The notes under the pieces: generated by a model
Seen by the model: only the letters and a program-made list of their open reading frames with translations
Told to the model about the DNA's origin: nothing
Database searches by the model: none
In this document: positions 1 through 13,110 of the stretch, piece after piece
How positions within the stretch are numbered: position 1 is the first letter of the stretch
Layout: each line of letters begins with the position of its first letter
Assembly (NCBI GenBank): GCA_015832175.1
Contig: WJXW01000012.1
Coordinates: forward strand, 1,074,001 to 1,138,000
From: Paraphaeosphaeria minitans
Taxonomy: Eukaryota > Ascomycota > Dothideomycetes > Pleosporales > Didymosphaeriaceae
DNA: 64,000 nucleotides
Direction of reading: 5' to 3'
Translations under genes and position numbers: made by a program

Positions 1-3000
1 CGTAAAATAAAAAGCATGCTAGAGAGGTAATTATAGTAGAAAGTGCTACGCTAATAGAGTTAGAGAAGAATCTAGTTTAGCCTACTTAGCCTATAAGTTC
101 TACAGAGCTTAGCGCGTCTATTTAGTTAGTAATAAATAATCTTTCTCTAGGGTTCTAGGATAACTCTGTGACTCTGCCTTCTTAAGTAAGGATAACATTA
201 TGTTATATTAGGTATTTACGAAATTCCTTAATTTTTTGTAAATAGTTTCCTAGGTAGGCTACTAGTTCCTAAGTGTTTTCACTGTGTAGGTAACCTTTCT
301 ATTTAATAAGGTATGTTTTATTTTGCTAATTATAGTCTAGAATTCTTTTAACTTTGAATTTATTTTCTTTCTTAGCTTAGTGGTAGAAGGTTGTCTTAAT
401 TAGAGTAATAGGGTCTGCTAGTTCTAGTAATAATACGTAGAATACTAGGTGTATCTTTACGTCAGCTAGTAGTTCTAGTTTATAGTTCACTGGCGAGATT
501 TGTTTAGAAATGTAAAATAGTCTAACCTTAACATAATCTAGTTTTTTGTATTTCTTTTTCTAAGTTTAAAGGTTCTTTATAAGTAGATATACTTTATCCC
601 CCTTCTTTAGCTAAGGTGCCATTTCTTATTTTTAGTTTTAGTATAAAATTAATTACTACTAAGCTTTTTTAAAGTTCTGTTAGAGTTATTAGTGTATTTT
701 CTTTACATTTTTTACTATATCTATAGCTTCTTTTGCTTTAATTATTATAGGAAATTGTTAATTAAAGAGATATGGGTGTCTTTTATAGTTTATATAGAAT
801 AGTGTATGTCCTAATACTGCTAATACTTTATTATTATAGGCCAACTATGCTATAGGTAGTAATAAAACCTAGTTATTTTTTTGACTGTTATAGTACATGC
901 GTAGGTACGTTTCTATAGTTTAGTTTGTACGTTCTGTCTGTCTACTCATTTATAGATAATAAGCTATTAATAGCTTCTGTTTCGTTCTAAGTAGGGCTAT
1001 AAGTGTTATCTAGTAATTTAACGTGAAGAGCTTATCTCTATCGCTAATAATTATTTTTAGGATTCTATAGTATCTAATTAGTTAGTCTAAGATAAGAAAA
1101 GCGAGTTTCTTTACTATTATTCTTTTAAGACATGGAATAAGCTTAATATACTTAGTTAGTTAGTAGACTATTACTAGTATGCTGTTATATTTAATTCCTA
1201 TTATTAAATCTTTAGAGTTTAGAATTCCTATAACAAAATCTATAGTAATGTCCTTTTATAGTGCTATTAGTATTCTAATTACTTATATCTCTCTATATTT
1301 AAAATGTGTACTGTGTTTGTTTCCCTGGTATTTTACACATTTGTAGATATAAGTTATTATAGCTTCTTTAATTCCTTTAAAGGTGTAATTCCTTTAGATA
1401 AGTTCTATTGTTTTTGTAATGCCTAGGTGTCCGTACATAGGGTTATTATGGTATTGTTAGATAATCTTAGTCTGTAGATGTTCTGGAACTTCTTAGTTAT
1501 TTACAAAAAGTTAATTTAGTTCTGCTATTAGTTCTAGAGATCTATTTTTGGCTTTATAAAGAATTATAGAGAAGGTTTTTGCCTTTTCTCCTACTAGATT
1601 ACTTATTGGCTAAGAGTGTCTACTCTGCTATTTTCTTTTCTAGTTATATGGATAATTTTAAACTTATACTGCCTAGTAGTCTATAACTATCTTTATTATT
1701 ATAGTGTAAGTTCTTTTGTTGTTGTGAACCTTAGAAGGTTCTTATAATTTATATAGATTTCTAGTGTTAAGTAACTAAGCGCGTAAATCCTCTAGTGCTT
1801 TAAGGCTTTAATAATAGCGTAGAGTTCTTTATTATATATATTGCATTGTGTTTTAGCGTTACTAAATTTGTATAAGTAATAGGTAATTAGGTGCTATTTA
1901 CTATTACATTCTTATTTAGCGTAGGCGCCTAGCGTAAGATTGCTAGTGTCTGTTTTAAAGCGTAGTAGTTTATCGCTTCTAAAATAAATAAGGATAGGTT
2001 CTATAATATATACTATCTTAAAGAGTTAGAATAACATTCTACACTTATTTTTCTATTTAAAGGCTACATTCTTCTTTGTAAGATTTATTAAGGGTATTGT
2101 AACCTTTACGTAATTTTAGATAAATTATTAGTTAAATCTATAGAATTCTAAGAATTTTTAGATGTTCTTAGCTATCTTTAGTATTAGCTAGTTCTTAATA
2201 TATTTAACTTTACTTAGTGCTATCTTAATTCCTTCTGTAGTAATAATATGTCTTAGAAATTTAAGTTATTTAACGTTAAACTTACATCTCTTAAGTTTAA
2301 TATAAATGTATACTTTATGTAGTCCTTCTAGTACTGTTTATATATACTTAGTATAGTCTAATTTGTTTTTAGAAAAGACGAGAATATCGTCTATATATGT
2401 AATAATAAATCTGTCTAGATGTTCGTAGAGTACGTTATTAATAAGTGCTATAAAAGCTGCTAGTGTATTTGTAAATCTATACAGTATAACCTTATATTTA
2501 AATAGTCTATAGCGTAATTAAAACGCTGTTTTCTATTCTTTACCCTTTTTAATTTATATAAGGTGGTAACTATCTCTTAGATCTATTATTATAAATATCT
2601 TAGCTTAAAATAGTTAATCTTATAGCTCTGTAATGTTTAGTAGTAGATATTAGTTCTTTATTATTATATTGTTAAGTTATTACTAGTTAATATATAGTCT
2701 GTCTAATCTATCCTTTTTCTTAATAAATATAAAAGGGCTTACTACTAGTAACTTTAATAGTTGTATATATTCTTTTTTAAGGTTTGTCTTAATAAAATTA
2801 CGTTCTTTAAGGAGTTCTTCTCCTATCTTACTATATAGTAGTTTAAAGGGTGGCGTCTTCCCTTCTTTTAGGTTTATTATAAGATCCTAGGGTTAATATT
2901 TAGGTAGGTTTGCTTTTCCTTCCTTCTCTATAAATATATGTGTCTATTTCTTGTATTCTCTTTATAAGGTAAGGGGTGTGCTATTGTCTTTCTTCTTACG

Positions 3001-4800
3001 CTTTTTAGTCTAGTAGTTCCTACTAGTATCTACTAAAGTGTGCTTCTGTTTTTTAACTATCTGTTCCGATATTATATTGTTAATAACTCCTTTATCTACT
3101 ATTATTTTTAGTTAATACGTAGGCTTTACTTATAATACACATTTACAGCGTTTAAATAATATTTTCTTTATATCCTAGTTAATCTATAGATTGTGTATTA
3201 TTAACTAAGGTAATCCTAAGACTAAATTATGCTTAGATTCTAGTAAGACATCTAGGGTAAGTTCCTCTTTATATCTTTAGACTATTATTATAGTAGTAAC
3301 CTCCTAGTATATCTAAGGTGTCTTAGGTATTAGAGATCTATTCGCGATATAGATAATATAGGGTACTTTTTTCTCTAATATTATAAGTCCCGCTTATTTT
3401 ACTATCTAATAAAATATAAAGTTCCTTTTTACTTTTAAGTCTATAAAAGCTTAAGCCTATATTCCTTTAAGCTGTACTAGTAGCTTAACTAATACTATGC
3501 TTACTATAGTATTTAATTTAATAAAGGCGTTTTCTTGTCTAAGTTTAGGCCTAAAAAAGGCATCTGTATATATAGATTATAATTAAGTTTAGGTGCCTAG
3601 TATGTGTTTCTAAGTATCTGCTTCTATTATTATTCTTAAGTATGTGGCTTATATAGATTGTCTTCTTCTTTCTATAAGGATGTTTTGCTGTTTTTCCTCT
3701 TACAGTCTTTACTATTCCTATATACTAGTAGAATTAGTAGTTCTATTGTTATTTTTTATATAGGGTAGTTTACAAAGCTGTCTAAATGTTTAGCTATATA
3801 GTGGTATTTATAGTCTTAGTTTAAATATATATACTAGTACAGTTATATATAGTCTCTATTAATAAGTATATTATAGCTTTCGTTGCCCTTTAGCGTAAGG
3901 TGAGGAAAGTATTTTACTTATTATTTATTCTAAAGGTGTTTGTTATAGGCTACGATAAGGTAGTCTATCTACATTTATTAGTAGCGTAGGTTTCTTCTAG
4001 TTTATTTCTTATTCTCTTCTTTCTCCGCCTTATATTATGCGTATGTTGGTTCTTCGCAATGTGTCTAAATATAGAATTAGTATATAGGATTTTAGTGGTC
4101 TAGGTAGTACTTTAGTACGTAGTCTAACTTCTTATTTTTATAGGGTTATATTCCTTTTAGTGCCTAGTAGGGTTCTATGTAGTCCTAAACATTTAGTTTA
4201 TACTTAGGTAATATAAGGCTGTCTTCTTCCTACCTACTTTATAGGTAAGGAGTAGGAGATCTTAGTATCTCTTCTATATTTTTAGCGTTATAGTATATAT
4301 TAGAGTTGTCTTCTAGATCTTTATATAATTATAAGTTAGGTAAATCTAATTACTTACTTTATTCTAGTGTAACGCGTTAGTAACTAAATAGCGTTATAAT
4401 AACTTTCTATTTCTTATTAGGTTCTTAGTTCTTAATAGTTAGTATATTTAACTTAGTTTAATAGACTTTGTTCTTTAATTTATAGTTCCTGGCTACATGG
4501 CCTAGTTTACCACATATAAAGCATTTATAGGTCTTAGTTATTAGTTATTAACTTTTATTAGAAATGCGTTTATTAGGCTGCTTAGGGCCTATTCTTCCTC
4601 TTTTTTCTTTGCCTATATAGTTAAACTAGATATCTTCTATTAGTTTATATCTCTAGTAGCTCCTTAGTTGTTACTTTTAAACGATTCTAACAGGGTTCTT
4701 ATAAACCACTTTTACTAGTTCTCTAAAGCTTATCGCCCTAGGGTTTTAGTAAAGCTCTTATTATAGTAAGAACTATTCTCTATTAATCCTAATAGTTTCT
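1..4800 (-). mobile_element. Ty3/Gypsy copy A, 3' block (RIP-degraded, continues left of window)
   Basis: Minus-strand chromovirus-like Gypsy relic. It is colinear with copy B at an offset of about 5.88 kb; the reverse transcriptase region lies near 2280-2500. No long frame survives: TpA is very common and TAA/TAG stops fill every frame, as expected from RIP. The block ends at 4800, where a Copia LTR begins directly after the 5-bp target TTTCT (4796-4800). The same 5 bases recur at 18616-18620, where the Gypsy sequence resumes. The 3' LTR of A is outside the window. This is the outermost and therefore oldest insertion of the nest. Confidence 0.9.
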
Positions 4801-4995
4801 TGTTGTGGTAAAAAGGGCTTAAACTATTACAGGATATTCAGGAGCAGAGTTGTAAAGAATACAAATAGCTAATTATAGGAAAGGATGCCGAAAGGGCAGA
4901 CTATATATAAAAGAAATAAGCCTCTTAGCAAGAATCCCGTGATATGAATTAGTGGATCTAGAAAGAATCACGAAAGTGAGTGTTTTACTTTAATA
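4801..4995 (-). repeat. 3' LTR of Copia element E
   Basis: This 195-bp LTR is nearly identical to 18421-18615; differences are mostly C/T and G/A, as RIP would leave. It begins TGTTGTGGTA and ends CTTTAATA, a RIP-modified CTTTAACA. The TSD TTTCT lies at 4796-4800. Confidence 0.9.
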
Positions 4996-5114
4996 CACCC
5001 CTTAGGTAATTACTTAAAGCGGATCACCTATCTTAAGAAGTAACTTTTAATTGTCTAAATCCTTTCTAAAGATCTTTAAAAAACCATCTAAAGGCTGTTT
5101 AAAGATTAAAAAAC

Positions 5115-5524
5115 TGTTAAATCCAAGAGGGTAGCTAGTCCTAAAGGGTTAAGGTTGGTTCTTGGGCAGGAGTACTTACAGAAGGGGGAAGGTCTTGTTA
5201 ATATAATAGTATCTTGTAAAGTGTAATAAGTTAATAATTTAGTCTGCTAGAATCTAAATAATAGATTAATAAATAGATTAAACACGAGTATAGAGGTCTA
5301 TCCTTATGTTCCTATATAATAGGGCTACTCTAATACTTAGTGTTACTAAGTAACTAAGCACATTATATAACCTACTTTACTACTTAGTGCTACTAAGCGA
5401 CTAAGTATATTACGTGACCTAATCTAAGTTACTTAGCGTCTCTTTGTTACGTTTATAACCTTGTTACTGTTCTATTACACTATTATAAGCGCCTAAGTCC
5501 TATATTATTATCTAGTATATAATG
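5115..5524 (-). repeat. 3' LTR of Gypsy B
   Basis: This 410-bp LTR pairs with 11288-11697. On the plus strand it begins TGTTAAATCC (the reverse complement of the GGATTTAACA end). The U3 part holds two imperfect tandem units built on the palindrome CTTAGTGnnACTAAG (about 5336-5430), which could be enhancer-like. The TSD AAAAC precedes it at 5110-5114. Confidence 0.9.
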
Positions 5525-5539
5525 TTATCCCCTTCCTTT

Positions 5540-6070
5540 CTATTCTTTGTCCTAAAAAATTATGCCTACTAACTATAATTCTATAAAGCGTTATTATAAC
5601 CTTATCTTTACTATTAAAAACTACAAAGTAGTTATAGTGTTAAAGTGCTCCTTCTGTAAGTCGCACTCCTGTGTTTATAAAGTCTATATTAGCTTAGAGA
5701 AGTGTAGTAAGTATTAGAAATAAGGTTTAAAGTGTAATATAGCTATTACTAGAAATAAGTTCTTATAGTTAATTACTAAGAAGAAGAAGTTAGAGGCGTA
5801 AATGTTAGAAGCGCGAAAAGAATAGGATATAGTGTTTAAGGTCTTACGTATAGCGTGCGTAAAAAAGGATTAGTTAGCGAAATAGTTAGCGTAGAATAAG
5901 AAGCGTACTAGTAAGGTTATTGTAGTAAAAAGTGCTACTCTAGTAGAGCTAGAGTTAGAGGAAGATCTAGCTTATTCTACTTGGCCTACTAGTCTAGCTA
6001 AACTTAGTACGTCTATATAGTTAGCGATAGACAACCTGCCTCTTAAGTTTTAGAATAATTCTTTAGTATT
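5540..6070 (+). pseudogene. Relic of an antisense Cys-rich frame in Gypsy B
   Basis: Read on the plus strand, opposite to gag-pol, this stretch between integrase/chromodomain and the 3' LTR gives a recognisable but interrupted protein. It starts with a Cys-rich part (motif CSFCKSHSC, then a Cys pair in KCSKY and LKC) followed by a lysine/glutamate-rich, probably coiled-coil part. Interruptions are mainly TAG/TAA where CAG/CAA would be expected. A related layout is present in Gypsy C and Gypsy F. The function is unknown, and calling it a former gene is an inference from conservation of position and the Cys pattern. Confidence 0.5.
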
Positions 6071-8142
6071 ACTATCTTAGGTAAGTCTATTAATAGAATT
6101 CTTTAATCTTTTATTAATAGTTTCCTAAGTAGTTTCTTTAGTTCCTAAGTGTTTCTACTGTGTAGGTAACCTTTCTACTTAATAAGGTATATGTTACTAT
6201 GCTAATTATATTCTAGAATTCTTTTAACTTTAAATTTATTTTTTTCCTTAGTTCTGTGGTAGAAGGTGGTTCTAACTAGTGTATTAGGGTCTACTAGTTC
6301 TAGTAGTAATACGTGGAATACTAGGTGTATCTTTATATCTAGCGGTAGTTCTAACTTATAGTTCACTAATAATATTTACTTAGAAATATAAAATAGTCTA
6401 ACCTTAATATAATCTAGTTTCTTGTGTTTTTTCTTCTAAGTTCAAAACTTTTTTATAAGTAGATATACTTTATCCCCCTTCTTTAGCTAAGGTGCCATTT
6501 TTCGTTTCCTATTTTAATATAAAATTAATTACTGCTAAGCTTTCTTAAGATTCTCTTAGAGTTATTAGTGTATTTTCTTTATATTTTCTACTATATCTAT
6601 AGCTTCTTTTGCTTTAATTATCGTAGGAAATTATTAGTTAAAGAGATATAGGTGTCTTCTATAGTTTATATAGAATAGTGTATGTCCTAATACTGCTAAT
6701 ACTTTATTATTATAGGCTAACTATGCTATAAATAGTAATAAAACCTAGTTATTCTTCTAACTATTAAAGTAGATGCGTAGGTACCTTTCTATAGTTTAGT
6801 TTGTACGTTCTGTCTGTCCGTCTGTTTATAGATAGTAAGCTATTAATAGCTTTTATTTCGTTCTAAGTAGTGCTATAAGCGTTATCTAATAATTTAACGT
6901 GAAGAGCTTGTCTCTATTATTAATAATTATTTTTAGGATTCTATAGTGTCTAATTAGTTAGTCTAGGATAAGAAAAGTAAGTTCCTTTACTGTTATTCTT
7001 TTAAGACATAGAATAAGCTTAATATACTTAGTTAGTTAGTAGACTATTACTAGTATACTATTGTATTTAATTCCTATTATTAGATTCTTAGAGTTTAGAA
7101 TTCCTATAATAAAATCTATAGTAATATCTTCCTATAGTGCTGTTAGTATTCTAATTGCTTACATCTCTCTATATTTAAGATATATACTGTATTTGTTTCT
7201 CTAGCATTCTATACATTTATAGATATAAGTTGTTATAGCTTCCTTAATTCCTTTAAAGGTGTAATTCCTTTAGATAAGTTTTATTGTCTTTGTAATGCTT
7301 AGGTGTCTGTATATAGGGTTATTATAGTATTATTAGATAATTTTAGTCTGTAGATATTCTAGAACTTCTTAGTTAATTACTAAAAGTTAATTTAGTTCTA
7401 CTATTAGTTCTAGAGATCTATCTTTAGCTTTGCGAAGGATTGCGAAGAAGGTTTTTACCTTTTCTCCTACTAGATTACTTTGTTAGCTAAAAGTGTCTAC
7501 TCTACTATTTTCTTTTCTAGCTATATAAATAATTTTAAACTTATACTGCCTAGTAGTTTATAACTATCTTTATTATTATAGCGTAAGTTCTTTTATTATT
7601 GTGAACCTTAGAAGGTTTTTATAATCTATATAGATTTCTAGCGTTAAGTAACTAAGCGCGTAAATCCTCTAGTACTTTAAAGCTTTAATAATAGCGTAGA
7701 GTTCTTTATTGTGTATATTATATTATGTTTTAGCGTTATTAAATTTTCATAAGTAATAGGCAATTAGGTGCTATTTACTATTACGTTCTTATTTAATGTA
7801 GGCGCCTAGCGCAAGATCGCTAGTGTCTATTTTAAAGCGTAGTAGTTTATTGCTTCTAAAATAAACAAGGATAGGTTCTATAATATATACTATCTTAAGG
7901 AGTTAGAATAACATTCCGCACTTATCTATCTATTTAAAGGGTACATCTTTCTTTGTAAGATTTATTAAAGGTATTATAACCTTTACGTAATCTTAAATAA
8001 ATTGTTAGTTAAATCCACAGAATCCTAAGAATTCTTAGATATTCTTAGCTATCTTTAGTATTAGCTAGTTCTTAATATATTTAACTTTACTTATTGCTAT
8101 CTCAATTCCTTCTATAGTAATAATATGTCCTAGGAATTTAAG

Positions 8143-8364
8143 TTATTTAACGTTAAACTTACATTTCTTAAGTTTAATACAAAGGTATGCTTTATCTAGT
8201 GCTTCTAGTACTATCTGTATATGCTTAGTGTGATCTAATTTGTTTTTAGAAAAGACGAGAATATCGTCTATATACGCGATAATAAATATGTCTAGATGTT
8301 TATAGAGTAGGTTATTAATAAGTGCTATAAAAGCTGCTAGTGCGTTTGTAAGTCTAAAAAGCAT
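8143..8364 (-). pseudogene. Reverse transcriptase fragment of Gypsy B
   Basis: This 73-codon open stretch carries the Ty3/Gypsy reverse transcriptase core: an ALINNLL segment, then YIDDILVFSKN with the catalytic YIDD, then the thumb-proximal HIQIVLEAL and KKCKFN motifs. Flanking sequence continues the domain in both directions but with stops. It is the best preserved catalytic region in the nest; the matching stretch in D has YIDN instead of YIDD. Confidence 0.9.
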
Positions 8365-11287
8365 AACCTTGTATTTAAATAGTCTATAGCGTGATTAAAA
8401 CGCTGTTTTCTATTCTTTACCTTTCTTAATTTATATAAGGTGGTAACTGTCTCTTAGATCTATTATTATAAATATCTTAGCTTAAGATAGTTAATCTTGT
8501 AACTTTATAATATTTAGTAGTAGATATTAGTTCTTTATTATTATGTTATTAAGTTATTAGTAGTTAACGTATAGTCTGTTTAATCTATCCTTTTTCTTAA
8601 TAAATATAAAAGGGCTTACTACTAGTAACTTTAATAGTTATATATATCCTTTCTTAAGGTTTATTTTAATAAAATTACGTTCTTTAAAGAGTTCTTCTCC
8701 TATCTTACTATATAATAGTCTAAAGGGTGGCGTCTTCCCTTCTTCTAGATCTATTATAAGATCCTAGAGTTAATATTCTAGTAGGTTTACTTTTCCTTCT
8801 TTTTCTGTAAATATCTGTGTTTATTTCCTATACTCTCTTAGTAAAGTGAGGGGTGTACTATTGTCCTCTTTCTTACGCTTTTTAACCTAGTAGTTCCTAC
8901 TAGTGTCTGCTAAGGTGTGCTTCTATTTTTTAACTATCTATTACAGTATTATATTATTAATAATTCCCTTATCTACTATTATTTTTAGTTAATACGTAGG
9001 CTTTGCTTATAATATATAATTATAGCGTTTAAATAATATTTTCTTTATACCCTAGTTAATCTATAGGTTATGTATTATTAACTAAAGTAATTCTAAGACT
9101 AACTTATGCTTAGATCCTAGTAAGACATCTAAGGTAAGTTCCTCTCTATGTTCTTAGACTATTATTGTGGTAATAACCTTCTAGTATATCTAAGGTGTCT
9201 TAGGCATTAGGGATCTATTTGTGATATAGATAATATAGGGTACTTTTTTCTCTAATATTATAAGTCCTACTTATCTTGCTATCTAATAAAATATAAAGTT
9301 CCTTCCTACTCTTAAGTCTATAAGAGCTTAAGCCTATATTCTTTTAAGCTATACTAGTAGCTTAACTAATACTATACTTACTATAGTATTTAATTTAATA
9401 AAGGCGTTTTCTTATTTAAGTTTAGGCCTAAAAAAGACATCTACGTATATAGGTTGTAGTTAAGTTCTAGTGCCTAGTATGCGTTTCTAAGCATCTACTT
9501 CTATTGTTATTCTTAAGTATATAGCTTATGTAAATTATCTTCTTCTTTTTCTTATAAGGATGTTTTTCTATTTTTCCTTCTATAGTCTTTACTATTCCTA
9601 TGTACTAGTTAAATTAGTAGTTCTGTTATTACTTCTTACATAGGGCAGTTTACAAAGCTGTCTAAATATTTAGCTATATAGTAGTATTTGCAGTCCTAGT
9701 TTAGACACGTATACTAGTACAGTTGTATATAGTCTCTATTAATAAGTATATTATAGTATTTATTACCCTTTAGCGTAAGGTAAGGAAAGTATTTTACTTA
9801 TTATCTTTCCTAGAAGTGTTTATTATAAGCTATAATAAGATAGTCTATCTATATCTATCTATAGCGTAGTTTCCTTTTAGGTTATTTCTTATTCTCCTCT
9901 TTCTCTACCTTATATTATATATATATTAGTTCTTTGCAATGCGTCTACATATAGAATTAGTATATAGGATTTTAGTAGTCTAGATAGTACTTTAGTACGT
10001 AGTCTAACTTTTTATTTTTATAGGGTTACATTCCTTTTAGTGCCTAGTAGGGTTCTATATAGTCCTAAACATTTAGTTTATACTTAGGTAACATAGGGTT
10101 ATCTTCTTCCTGCCTACTTTATAAGTAAGAAGTAGGAGATTTTAGTATCTCTTCTACATCTTCTGCGTTATAGTATACGTTAGAGTCGTCTTCTAGATCT
10201 TTATATAATTATAAGTTAGGTAAATCTAATTACTTACTTTGTTCTAGTGTAACGCGTTAGTAACTAAATAGTGTTATAATAACTTCCTATTCCTTATTAG
10301 GTTCTTAGTCCTTGATAGTTAGTATATTTAACTTAGTTTAATAGACTTTATTCTTTAATCTACAGTTCCTAGCTATATAGCCTAGTTTGCCACATATAAA
10401 GCATTTATAGGTCTTAGTTATTAGTTATTAACTTCTATTAGAGACGCGTTTATTAGGCTACTTAGGGCCTATCTTTCCTCCTTTTCCTTTACCTAAGTAG
10501 TTAAACTAGACATTTTCTATTAGTTCGTATCTCTAGTAGTTCCTTAGCTATTACTTTTAGACAATTCTAATAGGGTTCTTATAAACTACTTTTACTAGTT
10601 ATCTAAAGCTTATTACCCTAGGGTTTTAGTAGAGCTCCTATTACAGTAAAAACTATTTTTTATTAATTCTAATAGTTTCTTTATATAGTTCTTTAAGGTT
10701 AGTAATTTATACACTACTATGTAAGAGTTCTTTACGTAGTTTCTATTTAAGTCCTTATTTATATATGTCCTAAAGAGATTTATTATTCTAGTTAAGTTAC
10801 ACAGTGTATCTGCAAAACTTAGGTATATACTTAGCTACTAATTATTTCTAAAGTATAGTCTAAATCTTTACTTTTATAATAGAGTCTTTATTAGTAATTC
10901 TAAAGAGTTATTTAAAGTATTTCTTAAAGTTGTTATAATTTTTAATAATATTAACTACATTAGCATAGTTGTCTACATAGTTATTATTATTATTATTATA
11001 GTCTATTCCTAGGTACTTTTTAAGGTAGGAATAGATCTATAATCCTATATCTCTTTGTATATATATTACTGCAAAGATAACCTTCTTTTTATCTTTAAGG
11101 GGTTTATCTAAGTTAAAGAAGTAGAGATCTAACTAGAGAATCTAGACATTAGTTTAAGATTGTTCACTAAAGTAGAGATTAGGTTTATACACCTTACTAC
11201 TATCCTTTATAAGAGTAATCTTAGCGGCACCTAAAGCTGTAGAAGAGGTAGGAGTTTGTAAAGTACTTATATTAAGGGTGTTTAAGA

Positions 11288-11697
11288 TATTAAATCCAAG
11301 AGGGTAGCTAGTCCTAAAGGGTTAAGGTTAGTTCTTAGGCAGGAGTACTTATAGAAGGGGGAAAGTCTTATTAATATAATAGTATCTTGCAAAGTGTAAT
11401 AAGTTAATAATTTAGTCTGCTAGAATCTAAATAATAGATTAATAAATAGATTAAACACGAGTATAGAGGTCTATTCTTATATTCCTATATAATAGGGCTA
11501 CTCTAATGCTTAGTGTTACTAAGTAACTAAACACATTACATAACCTACTCTACTACTTAGTGCCACTAAGTGACTAAGTACATTACGTGACCTAATCTAA
11601 GTTACTTAGCGTCTCTTTATTACATTTATAACCCTATCGCCGTTCCATCACACCATTATAAGCGCCTAAGTCCCACATTGTTATCTAGTACGTAATA
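11288..11697 (-). repeat. 5' LTR of Gypsy B
   Basis: This 410-bp LTR starts TATTAAATCC on the plus strand (TG changed to TA by RIP) and ends ACGTAATA directly before the TSD AAAAC (11698-11702). Its U3 has the same CTTAGTG/CACTAAG palindromic units as the 3' LTR. Confidence 0.9.
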
Positions 11698-11739
11698 AAA
11701 ACTATTAAGAATTATTCTTCTAAATCTCCTTATTTTAAG

Positions 11740-11791
11740 AACAGCAATTCTATTACCCCCTATTTATTATAATAGTAAAACAATTGCTGTT
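11740..11791. repeat. Hairpin with 10-bp perfect arms
   Basis: AACAGCAATT at 11740-11749 pairs with AATTGCTGTT at 11782-11791 across a 32-base loop. The loop itself can pair further (CTATTA with TAATAG). It lies about 40 bp from the Gypsy B insertion point, just inside Copia E. It may be structural or the remnant of a very short foldback element. Confidence 0.6.
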
Positions 11792-12984
11792 TATTTTTTA
11801 AATCATAAATCCTATTATAAATCGTGTCTAGAATCTCTTCTTCTAGTGGGTTAGGAGCTTATAAGCGTGGTATAAAGACCTAGAGTATAAACGCTTTTAT
11901 TCTGCTACTCTTTTTACTCACTTCCTATTAACTATAAGGTAATTTCCCCACTCTTACTACCTAGTAAGTACAATAGGCAGGCGCGTTTTAATTAGGAAAA
12001 AGTAGTAGTAAGAGAAATAAGTAGTAAGGAAGGAGCGCATTTAGCGCTTAATAATTAGATAGGCGGTAAAGTATATAAGCCCTTTACTAGCGCTTAATCT
12101 TCTCTTTTTAATTCTTTACTTTTAACGCTTTAACTTCCTATCTATTTTAAGCCTACTAGTTTAAGCCTTTAAATTCTACTACTTTATAGTAGGTTCTTTT
12201 TTTCTAATTATTACTTTGCGCTCTTTCTATTATTTAGAGCTTTACTAACTCTTTTAGATATCTAATAACTTAGCTAAAGTACGCGTAGTAAAGGCTGTAA
12301 AAGCTACTAAATAAAGCTTCTAATTCTCCTACTAAGATCCTTTTACTTCTCCTACTCTACTAGCTTCTTTTACCCTAGCTCTAGGCCTTTAGCGATTACT
12401 TAGTGCTCTTAGATAAGTAAGCTACTTAGGCTGCTTAAAAGGAGCTCTAGTAAGAAAAAGTAATAGACACTGCTATAATAGCGCTTTAAGCTTAGGTAGG
12501 CGCTACTATACCTACTTTACTTACTTTTACACTACTATATATAGGATTATCTTATTACTTTAGCTAATTTTACTAATTATTTCTATAGCTAGCTACATAT
12601 TTAGACTCTAGCTATAGATTTTATCTGCTATTAACTATTAGAGAGTGCTAATATAAGCTTTTATTTTAAGATTCTTTCTAGGTTTAGCGAATACTTTTTA
12701 TAGGAGAGGCTAATTACTAAGCTACGTAAAAGGGTTAAGGTGGCCTTATAAGCTCCTCCTTCTACTAGTAATTAAGAGGAGTAAGCTTAGTATATAGCTA
12801 CTATTCTACTCTCTCCTTTATAGCTAATCTTTAGTAGAGAATAGAGTAATCGCCCTTCTACCCTACCTATTAAGAAGCAGCGCGGTTACAGCTAATATAC
12901 TAATTAAAATAGCTAAATAAGTAGTCTATTAGCTCTAAAGTAGGGTAGAGGCTAGGTAAGTGCTTCTCCTCCTACTAATAAAAA

Positions 12985-13110
12985 GAGGGGAGGCTAGAGT
13001 AAGGAATTACCTATTACTAATTAAAGGAGGGGAAGCTAGAGTAAGCTATTACCTACTACTAATTAAAGGAGAGGTAGAGGAGGTAGATAGGGTGAGAAAT
13101 CACCTACTAT
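12985..13110 (+). repeat. 42-bp tandem repeat, about three copies
   Basis: Units start at 12985, 13027 and 13069 and each opens with GAGGGGA or GAGAGG followed by GCTAGAG-like sequence and CTATTACTAATTAAAG. The third is degenerate. The period of 42 is a multiple of three, and one plus-strand frame (KRGEARV...) stays open through two units, which hints at a former coding repeat. Confidence 0.6.

Larger units (their letters stand above)
5115..11697 (-). mobile_element. Ty3/Gypsy copy B, complete structure inside Copia E
   Basis: A complete 6,583-bp element: LTR 5115-5524, internal region, LTR 11288-11697, flanked by AAAAC at 5110-5114 and 11698-11702. It is on the minus strand. It keeps the longest reverse transcriptase relic of the window (8143-8364, with YIDDILVFS) and a Gag zinc knuckle at about 10360-10415 with three of four metal ligands (C, C and C kept, H changed to Y by a C-to-T type mutation). 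A purine tract (GAAAGGAAGGGG on the minus strand) precedes the 3' LTR. Stops in all domains make it non-autonomous. Confidence 0.93.

Noticed and set aside
4801..4995. Solo Copia LTR
   Set aside because: First read as a solo LTR, but its partner is at 18421-18615 with the same TTTCT target on the outer sides, so it is one end of a full element.
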